From positions 13,330,001 to 13,394,000 of the forward strand of contig NC_003283.11 in assembly GCF_000002985.6 (NCBI RefSeq): DNA of 64,000 nt. Reading direction: 5' to 3'. Of this stretch, positions 10,240 to 22,200 are shown piece by piece (within the stretch, counting starts at the first letter, position 1; each line of letters opens with the position of its first letter). The position numbers were made by a program, and so were the translations under genes. The stretch is from Caenorhabditis elegans (lineage: Eukaryota; Nematoda; Chromadorea; Rhabditida; Rhabditidae). The notes beneath the pieces were generated by a model. That model did not search any database, was not told the origin of the DNA, and saw only the letters and a program-made list of their open reading frames with translations.

Positions 10240-13040
10240 ATGTTTTTTCATATTTTTTTGGGCCTACTGGTCGCTGTTTTGGGTGAAGAAGTTCATGAAC
10301 TTCGATCCGAATGTTTGAACGAAGCTCAACTTATGGAGAAACTTCTCAAAGGCTCAGGATACAGTAAACATAAAATACCACGTGAGTTCTAAATTGTAAG
10401 TCATAAGGTATGATTTTTAAAAATATTTTACATTCGGGATACGCTTGATCTTTGCAAAATTATGAGAAATGTTGAAACCATCGCACAAATAAGCAAAACA
10501 TGCACTTCGATTCACAAGAAAATCATTCAACCTTTTTATTTTGAATATACGAAATTATTTATTTGTCATTTACTGGGCAAATGATTCACGTGACTCTTTT
10601 TTGAAACAAAACTCCAAAAATCACATTTTGTTTATTTGTAGGAATAAGGTACATCTTACGATTTCGTGGTGTTCAGAAGCATCTGTAAACTTCAGGAAAA
10701 CACATATTGAACTTTGAATGAAAGAGCAAAACGTAGCTCTAACTAGCATAAATCATGGTTTTAGTCTAATCAATCAAAAGTTGAGGTCCAAAAAACAAAT
10801 TTTCAGGTGAAAATGGAATCACAGTCAGTGTGGAGTTTTGGATACAAGAGATCAATTCAATTTCTGAAATGACAAACGATTTTGAACTCGAATTGTTTAT
10901 TAATGAAATGTGGACGGATCCGAGTTTAAGGTAAATTATTTTAAGCATATGAAAGTTTCAACAAAATAATTGTTTGATTAATTTTCTAGCTGGAATAAAT
11001 TTCCAAATAAATGTTTTATTACTTAACTTCTTTTTTTTTCGAGAAATTGAAATTAAACCCTTGGGGTTTCTACTCTGCCGAGTACACATGCACTTCCAAT
11101 TTCTTGGCTTCCAATTTAGATTTCGAATAAAAAATTGTGAGTGAAGAATTTGAATTCCTTCGAGTCACTTTATTGATACGAAAATTATAAGGTTCTCTGT
11201 AATTCACAATTTTTGAAACAAAATATCACTTTCCTACTGATTTGTCTGATCTTTCAGATTCCCTCATCTTGGCGCATGTAAAGCCAACTTGACGCTGGAC
11301 CAGCAGACACTGACTAAGTACTGCTTCTATGAAATATAATTGACTTTCCGTTTTTTTCCTTTCAAATTGTAGGTTATGGACACCAAACACTTGTTTCGTG
11401 AATTCGAAATTTGCCGAAATTTATGAGTCATCGTTTCAAAATGTCTTCCTGACTCTGTTCGATAATGGAACCGTATGGGTCAATTATGTAAGTCAGGAAA
11501 ATATGAAAAATCGAGAAAGGATTGAGAGATTTAATTTCAGAGAGTTCGTGTGAAAGGAGCATGTAATATGGATTTGGTTGATTTTCCAATGGATACACAG
11601 TCTTGCAGACTCAACTATCAAAGGTTGATACATTTATGGAATTTTCAGATTTTCACGAAAACAAAAAATTGAAACCTTGAAGTCTTGAATCAAAATTTTC
11701 AATGCAAAATCCAACTAGAAAAATTTATAGTTTTTTCCCTTTGACACATGTTATATTCCACGTTTCACCTGCCCTCTTTCGATCTTCAATCATTGTTTTC
11801 AGCTTTACTTACAACAATGAAGAAGTCCGACTTCAATGGAACAGTCAACGATCACCAGTATTCGCTTTACAAGAGGTATTCGACTTACAATTTCCCATTA
11901 AGAATAATCAGTTTCAGATTAGAATCGCAGACTTCTGGCTTAAAGACATCACACCAGCAGTCATCAAAAGGGTGGGGAACAATATTTTTAACCTCGAAAT
12001 AAATTGGCAAACTTTGTATATGAATGTCAGTCTGGAGACTGGATAGTGATTATGACTTCTAGAAAAAATAATAATAGTAATTTATTAAAATAGACGTGTT
12101 GAATAATGAAATTGAAGAAAAAAACAAAGTTGGTGTGTGTTTTTTTGCTCAGTGTTTGTACCTGATCGATAATGTAGGTCGAAAATTAATTTCAGGACTA
12201 TCCAGCTGGATTATGGGATGAACTTGTTGTGACATTTGTCTTTGAACGACGATACATGTGGTACTTCCTTCAAGCATATCTTCCCACGTTCTTCTCCATT
12301 TTTATCAGGTCTCTTGTTACAAATTTAAAGTCATAAATCTCAATCTGAATTTCAAGTTGGATTGCATTCTCATTAGGACCTCAAGCAATCACTCCGCGAA
12401 CTATGATTGGTGTCAATGCGTTGCTTTCAATGATATTCCACTTTGGATCAATTATGAAAAATTTGCCAAGAGTTTCTTATATTAAGGCAATTGGTAAGAA
12501 TCTAGTTTGAACATTTGCTCCCTAACAATCTAATTTTTTCAAGATGTCTGGATGCTGAGTTCAATGACATTTGTCTTTCTGTCACTTATTGAATTGGCTA
12601 TTGTGGGGTACAAACTGCAGATACAGAGGGAAAAAGAGCATGTTATTGAAAAAGTGGACAAAATTGCAAGATTTGCATTTCCAGCTGGATTCAGTATTTT
12701 TAACGTGAGGTTTTGAAAATTAAGAACAATATGATATTTATAATCAGTTCTAAAAAAATCTGATTTTTAATTTAATTTCACAATAAGTTTGCCTAGTCAC
12801 TACATACATACGTTTGTACCACAATTTAGACAACATGCTGGTAGGCCGCTTGGAGACCATGTCATAAATATGCACCTACTTACCACGACAGTCTTATCTA
12901 TAAATAAAATAAAATAAATGATTAAAATTAAAAATGTCTGTTTAATCAACTTTTTAAAATTGACTTACATTTTATTATTTTTACAAGTGTTCTTTATTCA
13001 GATAATCTACTGGGCCCGATATGGTTTCAAAGTTGGATAA
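10240..13040 (+). CDS. Cys-loop ligand-gated ion channel subunit (LGC/ACC-like)
   Basis: Pentameric ligand-gated channel subunit of about 366 residues, expected at the neuronal or muscle plasma membrane. Eleven exons: 10240-10381, 10807-10930, 11258-11317, 11373-11487, 11541-11623, 11803-11875, 11918-11971, 12196-12308, 12357-12493, 12544-12704 and 13002-13040. A signal peptide starts [15 protein letters not shown]. The Cys-loop reads [25 protein letters not shown] precedes M1 ([19 protein letters not shown]). M2 is in [19 protein letters not shown]3 in [18 protein letters not shown], and M4 in [20 protein letters not shown]. Similarity is greatest to worm anion-type subunits (ACC/LGC-46 group), but the pre-M2 motif reads AITPRT instead of a PAR motif. 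The M3-M4 loop is very short (about 25 residues). Intron 11876-11917 is 42 nt and frame-neutral; the spliced form aligns best with the family. Ligand and ion selectivity are unproven. Confidence 0.85.
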
Positions 13041-14516
13041 TCCTTGAATGAAATGCAACTTCATTCCATACACGTATTCCCCGTTCATTCGATCGTATCT
13101 TCCCGAAAAAAAAGTTGAACTCTCACTTTTGTTCCCAGGCGTATCGGTTACCTTTTCGACGGCTCCCTCATTCATCCATTTTTGCTCACTTCCTCCAGTC
13201 AGTCAGTCAGTTCAGATCCAGTTATATATTTATTTTTCTTAGCCAAAACGCGACGACTTTATTCTCAGATAGATTATACTTTCAACTAGGCTCTCCTCAA
13301 ATAATATTGTGGTTTGATTTTGTGGCTGACGTAAATAAAAGCTTTTTTCAACTTTTCATAAGTTTCTGCTCAATTTCCTGTCTTAATTCGTGTTCAACGT
13401 TTGTTTTATGTTTTGTACCACTTTTCGTATGTGTTTCAAAAAAAGAATATGTTCCATATGTGCTCATTCATCTTAAGCTCGACGGTCCAGTTCGTGGCTC
13501 AAACGTGTCATCATCTTTTTCTGCGAGAAGTCGGTGGACACCCATCGAGTAGTATGAATTTTTAGTTTATTTTCAATCTAAAGCTTTACGGAAAAAATAA
13601 TAAACCCAGCCTGTCTGTATATGTTTTTTCCACTTGGATGTTTGTGGGGATGAACAGGAAGATTTTCAATTTTATTTTCATGATGGCGGACTTGGAAAAT
13701 ATGAATTTTGATGAGCTTTTCAGTTTGAGGTCGAACGGCTGTTCCTTGTTGTGTTTTTCTATTTCTATCCATAACTAATACGTTTGCATGATTTTCATTT
13801 TACTTCTCATTTCGTAGTTTGAAAGAAACCTTTAATTTTGTAAGTGTCTCCGTAGACTTCGAAATGTGAAGGAAAATCTCGAAAAATTGACTGAAGAATT
13901 CCACCGTATTTTCTCTTTGTAATCTATAAATTAAACTATTTGAAGGCTGTGAAATTAAGAAAGATGTTTTTGTAAATTATGCTTTCCAGAACACATACAT
14001 ACTTACCTACATACCTTACAGCCTTTCATCTAGTCTCAGCAACTTAAATTTCCATACGAATATTTTCAATGAGATTTTTAGCTATTCTCAAAACCGGTAG
14101 ACATTCTTCAAGGTATCAAGTAACAATCCATCATTTTTTAAAAACACGATTTATCTCAAAATCAAGAGATCACCGCTTGTTATTACACACCCCTTATCAT
14201 TTTTGAAAATCAAAACTTCCTGGACAACTTGGTGGTCATAAGCTGTACGATATTACACCATGCAATATTTCTTTGTCCCACTAAAAAAATAGGAGTCTTA
14301 ATATATCATATAATCAGATTTTTACACTTTTTTCTCACCAAAGGACCACCTAGTGCTCATTTGCTCACTCGGTCTCGCGAGAATCGCGTGTAGCTGATCA
14401 TTGTGTTCAACTTGTACTAGAAATGTATATATGTGACAGACATATTCAATTTCTTCCTCATTTTTGACTTCTTCCTACGCTCTGTATTGTTCTTCTGATA
14501 TACTAATATAAAAATA
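13041..14516. other. Intergenic region, no gene supported
   Basis: About 1.5 kb of AT-rich sequence downstream of the channel gene. It has a short GTCA tandem (13197-13210) and open stretches that lack ATG starts and family similarity. The 3' end probably includes an upstream promoter of the K2P gene; a TCGCGTG motif occurs at about 14394-14400. Confidence 0.35.
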
Positions 14517-14585
14517 ATGATGATCGAAGACGTAGATGAAGACGACGTGGATGACCAGAACTTCGATGAAAGACAGAGGCAGGTC
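14517..14585 (+). CDS. twk-43: Possible alternative first exon of the K2P channel gene
   Basis: A short open segment begins ATGATGATCGAAGAC and encodes an acidic N-terminus (MMIEDVDEDDVDDQNFDERQ). It ends at overlapping donors (CAG|GTCGTAAAA or GTC|GTAAAA), both in phase 0. This cannot join the exon at 17274, which needs phase 2, but is in phase with the exon at 21588 encoding FKPYLLNAGIV. It therefore could give a second isoform from an upstream promoter, through a 7-kb intron. The evidence is only frame compatibility, a plausible donor and composition. Confidence 0.4.
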
Positions 14586-16228
14586 GTAAAATTTTGAATT
14601 TCCGATTAGTTTGCCATTTTTTCAAGTTTAATACCCCTTCCGCCTTCTCTGGCTCCTGGCTTCAAAGACCCGACCTCGAAGTGCTATTTTCTTTCGTAAT
14701 CCATTAATTGTCCCATTTCAAGAGATTCTTCTTCCTCTTAGTCAGCTGCGTTCTAAGGAGTTTTCGAAAGCAGATAAAGTCGTTAAACTTCAACGGTAAC
14801 GACTTTTTTACTACATTGTTCCTTGACACGCATTATTTATTGCTCTCGACCTCTCAATTTCGATCAATTTATACTTTATAAAAATTACATTGATTCTGAC
14901 AATTCAGACATTTCAATTTTCTAGCTTGAATGTTACTAACCCCAGGAACCCTCAACTCCATTCTGGAATAAAATCTGCCCAGAAAAATTATTTTCAAGTT
15001 TTTTGTTGTTGTTTTCTTGCAATACAAGAAATGCTCTACAAGTGAGGCGCAACTCTTTTCAAATTTACTCGGGCAAAATAATATTTTACCAACACTAGAT
15101 TATTTTACTAGATGTAGACATAGTATGCCTACCTTGTAGCCCGAATCAAAAATGAGCCCACCTCATTTCAAACCCCAAAAATCTTCATCTTCCATTAATG
15201 CTTTCAAGAAATTTAATAATTCGACAAGTACCAAAAACCATTAAATTAAAAATAAGCACTATTTCAATTTTCAGTTTAAGTCATCAAGCCAATTCATCAA
15301 GTTTATAATATTTTTTATAGTCAACTTTAAGCGCTTTTTTTGCTCGACGACTTCCACGTATGTGCAATCCCACAACAATCTCATTTCTATTGCAATATAT
15401 TGTTTTTTTGTGCATTGAAAATGAGAAGAAGCCATGTATAGTTTGTGATACGTTGTCGCCTTTGAACACTATTTTTTGCTGATAAAATTGTAGAAATAGA
15501 TTTGTAGACTACCGTGGTTTTTTGTTGTTAATTTTTCAGTACATTTTTAAAATTTCAAAATAATTTTAAGTATATAAATTCAGTCGAAATTGATTTTTTT
15601 ACGATTTTCCTATTCTAATTAAATTTTTAAATTTTTTGTTTAATAATTGCATGCAAAACTGCTTTGTATTTTTTTTAATGTCTAATTTTTCAAAACGCTG
15701 AGATTTTACATAATCATTCACAAAAAATTTTAAAAAAATCCAAATTGCTTACTTGCTGAATTCTACGTGATCTTTGAAACCTTTGGTAGTTTTTTGTATA
15801 TTTCGGATCAACTCGATTTTATGACTTCTTCGCGCCTCGACATTTCTTTATGACTAGCTTCTCAAACCCCTCAATTTTCTCGGATATCAATTTTCTTATC
15901 ACTTGAATTGCAACATAGGTCACACTTCCTGATTTCTTAAAACCACTTTCACCATTATCCGTAGCTTCATAAATCATTTTGAAAGGTCATTTGATGAAAA
16001 AATATAGGATACTGCTCCGATTGAATGAAGAGCAGCCGTTTGTCCACCGCCGCAACAAGAAACAGCATTTAGTTGATGGGTGAATGTGTTGTGTAATCAA
16101 ATGATGTTTCATTGTTTCCGTAGTCTAGGAATCATCACCAGATGAGAGCCGACCACAATGATTAATGAGGTTTTGTTATCCCCCACTCCCACTAGTTTAC
16201 GAGCCCTTTGTTATCATAAGATAAGAAA

Positions 16229-19200
16229 ATGTTGCGAATTGACACTTCCGTGTCAAATAGTAGAAACAGTAGGATTTCTGAAGCTGATACTGCTATTATT
16301 GAAGACTATGAAATGGGGAATTTAGTACCAGGTCTAAAGAAGAAAAAGTAAGTTGATTTGTTAAATTTTCAATTTGGTGAATTGCCAATTTCAATTTACA
16401 GAAAAATAAAACTGATTTACTAATTATTAAGGGGTGGTCGGAAATGTCAGACACCGCATACTATGTTGTTTTCACAAATTCCATTTTCCAAATTTCTCAA
16501 TTGCTTTTACAATTTCAAATTTATACATCCTCAACTACCTACATATGTAGACTTTTTCTTAAAAATTGTACAGTCATATATTATTTCAGTGGAAGCTCTG
16601 AGAGGTACTTCACAGTAGTCTGTCACTAAGAAACAATTTTGGATTTTATTTTATAATACAAAATTCCACACTTTTGTTTTGAGGAGAACATCGCTTGGTT
16701 CAGCTAAGATCACTCGAAATTAATATCAAATTCAAAGAGAAATTTAACGTGCTCAAAGTATTTGTTTCTGTTCCAACTTTGAATTGAAACTATTCCAAAT
16801 TAAACATTTTGATTAACATTCTGAGAAACCACTGGGGCCCTCTATTACAAAAAAGATACAATTACTCTAAAAGAAGGAACTTTGTCTATTTAAAGTTTTC
16901 TTTTTAAATGATTAAATAATTTTAATATCACTTACTAAAAATCGACGTCTGTAATTGTAATTTAACATCTGTTAAAATTCTTTTCAAAACTATCAAGAGT
17001 AGACTCTTGTTCGAGAATAATCTCAAAGTAGTAGCTCTTACATCTTGACTCATCTCACTCTTCTATTTTATCATTCATGTACTTTCTTTTCCTACTTTTC
17101 ATAACTTCTTGTCTTTTTCCTTTCTTCTCATTTTGATTCTTCATTTCCACTTCACCCGTTTAAGTGCAAATGCACATTTTGAAGGCAACAAAAAACCGCC
17201 GGGTTGGTCTACTTGAAGCCAACGATCTAATTATAAGTAACTCCTTTACTTGCCCAACTTAAATGTTTTCCAGGTTCGTGACCATCAACGAACTCGAGGA
17301 GATATGCGAAATGGGAACATTCAGTGACCGTTTTGAAAAAGTGAGTCTTTGACGAATTTGTGTGTGGGTGAGGTAGTAGATGGGAGCTCAAAAACATGGT
17401 CGTAACTCATTGAGGGGATTATTTGGGTAATTCCTAGTTTGATGGGCAAAAGCTAAAGACAAAAACGTGAGTTGTTGCAAAAAGAAGGACTACTCAAATA
17501 ATAAGAAAAATGAATAATTAAGGTGGCTTTTAGGTTGTTGACCGCCCAGCCTTGGGAAAAATGGAAATTTTTGAACATTTCAGTAGGATGAGTATACGAC
17601 CAGAAAACACAATTTATAACATAAAATAGGTTGTTAAAACATACAAAGATGTTACCAAAAATAAAATGGAAGAGGTTTTTGAAGTTTTTTAACAACTATA
17701 GTTATGTACAAGCTTCCGAGTAGTCACAAGAGTTCAAAAATTATGATTTATAATTTTTAAAATTTTAAACTAGAAGTACCATGATAGGAAGGCACGATTT
17801 TCTCTTCTGCACATTGTTTTATACTTTGTTAGATTCTTTTTGAATATTCACTATCAAAACCTGCATAGGCTTTCCGAAAAATTTAACAATTTTTCGTCAG
17901 CTCTCAACGGACAAAATATGAAAAAAACCTGCAAAAGCGAGAAATTTATCACAGCCCTTTCTGCTCCACCTTTTGTAAAATTTCAAATAAAAAATACAGT
18001 TTTCTTGACATTTAGCACACGAAAATCATTTTTCATCGTCTTCGCATTGCCTTTTCTCAAAAAAAGAACACGTGGTGAAAATCTTCCAAAGAAAAATATT
18101 TGGGCACACACGAATGATTTTTGGTCCCAAGAGATACGGATCTCAACTGAGAACCATCACTGTTTTCAAATTCATTGGCTTTCCTCACTCAGACCAAATA
18201 GTGTCCAATGCAACAACAACATAGATCAACACATTTTGAATGATGACGACTATTGAGTAGTACGTAGCACACGTGTAATCTGATATCCATATATGGTGGG
18301 TGCACCGGGCCCCACCAGACCAAACGATTCATGCTCTTAATAACGTGCTAAAACCATCCGGAAGAGGGAAAATGTGTGTGTATGCTTATGCAATTCAATA
18401 CTCGATTCATCAAAAATAAGAGGGTTTTTATCCAGTCGTTTGATGCACTTTTCGTGTGCAAGCATTTGAAGTTGATTGATAATTAGGATCTAGTTTGGTG
18501 GAAATTAAAGCAAACAAATATCACGTGGTTCAACGACCACCGACAAAGTAAATGGGTCTGGAAAAAAGGGAAACTAGAAAAATCGGCGATTACTCTGTTT
18601 TTTTTCACTCATATATTTAGAGATCAACCAAGACAAATGTATCTGAACAGGTTCAAACGTACATCATTGTTTTAAATCATTTGAAATACCCACGTTTTGC
18701 AAATTTTGGCAATTTACCGAAACGTTGACTGAATTTTTTCAAAAGCCTGAATTTTTCAAAATGTATAAGTTCGAACAAGAATGCTCACCGCTTTTCCAAA
18801 ACTGCCAATAATCCATTTCAATGGAGAATATAGAGAATGTAATTTTAATTTTAATTTATTTGTGTTTGCAAACAAATTTGTTTCAAATTATATGCAACGT
18901 TCTCAAATTTCAGTTACTTTCTTTTTTTTTCGAATGTGTATTTTATAAATTTTCGTAGTAGACAGAAGCTTTCGGGATTTTTTTATACGGAGAACGAGTG
19001 CAAATATTATAATTCTCGATGGCGTTCCAAGATATTTGATACCCAACGAAGAAATTGTACCAAGCTACAAACAGCTTTAAGTGTTAGTTTTCCAGCATTT
19101 TTAATGAAAACTGCCTAAAAAACTACACTGTCTTCACATTTTCTCATGCCAAACTACAGTTCAGAAGCTCACGTTCTCACACTTTCCTTAAAAATTCTAT

Positions 19201-22200
19201 AAACAATTTATGAACTAGGTCTTCTTTTTTCACACTATATTTTAAAGCCAGTATTTCGAGGAAAAACAATGCACCGGATTTTTATATTATTGTTCGGTGT
19301 TTTTTGCGTATACTAATAAGTGTTCAAATTGCGAAAAAAAATGCAAAAAAGGGATGCACATTATTATTGCAATCAAAAAAATACTATATCAAGGGGAGCT
19401 GTTGGATCAAAAAACTAACAGGAAAGTACCATTTCACTTTCACCTAATTGTAAGATTAGCCCATTTCACATGCCCCATTCCACCTACTTAAACCAACAAA
19501 AAACGATGACAAGAAGGACATAGTGGACAGACCCCACATACACGGACCCTGGGACGTCTTCTTTCGAACTCCGCCCCTAGTTGTGGGCTCTCGTGGCGGG
19601 CGCTTCACAGCTCTTTGCATTTGTGTCTTCCGAGCATAGTTTTCGGTTTTTTATATGTCATTCGATTCAATCTGATTTTTATTAGAGATGGTGTTCCATT
19701 CGAGGTCGGCGAAAACATCAAAAAAGAAAATCGATTTGGCAAAGGTAAGACTGTACACGTGATGTTAGGGCTCTTTGTAGGCAGTCGAGACAGTTTTATT
19801 TTGGAGTCTAATCCTCTAACTGTTGGTCTAAAATCGGAAGAAAAAAACGTAACATGTTTTGCTCCAGAATTGAGTAAGAAGTTTTGTTACTTCATAATTA
19901 AAAGTGACTAAAATTTCTTCGTCAAGTTAGTAATTTGTCTTTTGTGGAAAACAGAACAACGTCTCGCACACTCAAAGTTTTTAGTTTTTAGACCCCTCTC
20001 CTAAATATTAGAAACACTAAATTCCTAGGATTTTATTATTTTTTGTCCAAGAATCTCTAGATAAAGAAAAATTTATGTTTTCTTTTCAAAACGTAATATT
20101 TTTTTATTAGATGAATTAAACTATATTTTTGAATGAATTTCTTATGAGATACTCTGTGAAAACCACCAATATTTGTGAAAAAGGCAAAATTTTGTACATC
20201 TTGTTTTCTGAGCTTTTATTTTTTAAAAGCGGATTTCTTTTGAATATGTGAACTCAACTGTTCCACTTCTAGATAACCACTGACCCAGAAAAGAAAAAAA
20301 ACTTCGACATTTCATAGTTCCACTATAGCTTATCTTTATGAAAAATGCACATGTTCTTTCTATGCTTCAAGCTACCCACAAAAGAACCTTTTGAACTTTT
20401 TTTTGCAACTTGCACACTGAAGACATTTAGGAGGGTCAAATGTGGCAAAGAAAAGAGTATCACACGAGCCCCACAACTCAATTTGATATTGTCTGTGACT
20501 TTTGTCTTCGTTGCTTCCTCCCTTTCTCCCGACACCTAATCCATTTTGAGATTCAAATATAAATTCCTTAAACGAGCTCTCTCGGAAAGTCCATCGGAGA
20601 CAGCTCTCTACCCGAATGGAATAGGAAAAAGCCGTTCGTGTGTTTGTGAAAAAGGAATTTATCATGTCAAATTGGGCTTGATTAGATGCTCAGATAGGCG
20701 CACGCTCCTCCTCGTTTTCTCTTCGTTATGTTTTGACATACCAACACAACCAGAAGAAGAAGCTCCTTGGGGAGATTCGTCTGAATTCCTCTAACCCACA
20801 CGTCTTGAGTACTGGGTGTTCTACTTCGTCCTCTTTTTCTCCTACTTCTTCAAATATGAAACAATTGAACCCAAAAGCTTGAAAATAGAAAATGGACACA
20901 TGAACATTGAGATCTCTCGACATGAAAGAAGATGTGTCCCGGGGTCGCCAAACAACCCCTGAGGGACAGATGTGGACGGGGACGGACACAAAACGATTCA
21001 CCGAGAAACAATCTGAGAATAGTTTTGTGACAAAGTGTCACTACTATGTCACACTTATTTACTACTCACTCGTTTCGGGTTGAAGTTGTGGTGGTTGTGG
21101 TGTGTGCAAAGAAATGACCAACATGTGTGTTTCTGTTGTTTCAGGACACAATTGGGAGCTAACCTAGTTTGGATGAAGAGGGTGGAGTAGTTATCTATCA
21201 CGTCTACTACTTCCCTTTTCAATTTCTCTACAATTGTGGGAAAACAACAACAAAACAATAAAGTCACGTGATGATTTCCCGAAAAAACCGATAAAGTCGG
21301 AGCGAAAAGATTAGTGTAGAACGAGGAAAAAAACGAACGCATGGGAAAACAATTCTACGATTTTTTGGGGAAAATATAAAGCTCAATTTTTTCTTTAACA
21401 TTTCCGGGATTGCCAAGTATAGTTAATAGTCTTTAGATGAGGTTTCGGGTCATTTACAAAAAAATGCCAAAATTTGTTTCGGACAGTTGTAGAAAATTTT
21501 GAGAAATACTTTTACTTGCTTAGTAAAATAATTTTATTTTTAATTGAAAGTTTTGATAATTTTTTCTTAATAATTCATATTTTTCAGTTCAAACCTTATC
21601 TACTCAACGCGGGTATCGTTCTGTTTGTTGGAATCTATGTATATGCTGGAGCACTTCTCATTCAATACATCGAAAGAATTCCTGTCAAGGTGAGAGTGGA
21701 TCTTTGTTAAAGTTATGGGCTCATGGGAAACACGTCTAGTTGTCAAAGAGTTATCATTATCTTTTTCCCAATGGGAATACTTGTTTAATATCTGTGTATT
21801 TCAGGTAGAAGAATCGTTCAGACTTCGACGGAACAGTCAAGATGATATGCCAATCATTCCTTGTGAGTCTTTTTTTTGCCGTCTTTCTTCACGTATATAG
21901 ACTAGAGATCCTATCAATCTTTTCAAATGTTGCTCTCTTGCTCTTCTCTCTGTATTGCACTGAGATTTGTTGGCGGAAGACATCAAACTACGTAACACAG
22001 AGAAAAAGATAAATTGGAGGAAATTCACATAATAGTGACGACATATGACAAATGACATAGATTACAAAGACATTTAAAAAGTGGAAGTGAGGGTACTAGT
22101 AGAATACAAAATAACGAATATAGGAGAATAAGGAAAGTTTAACCTGGAACTCAACGTGTTTCAATAGATTGGCACCTCCTGACTATATTTGAATGTTTGT

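Noticed and set aside
13115..13552. Open frame of 145 codons after the channel gene
   Set aside because: No ATG start in its first part, no recognisable domain, low-complexity hydrophobic composition. It lies downstream of the channel stop and is likely chance.
17840..18256. Open frame of 138 codons inside the K2P intron (+)
   Set aside because: It has no ATG start at its beginning, no family resemblance and AT-rich composition, so it is probably chance.
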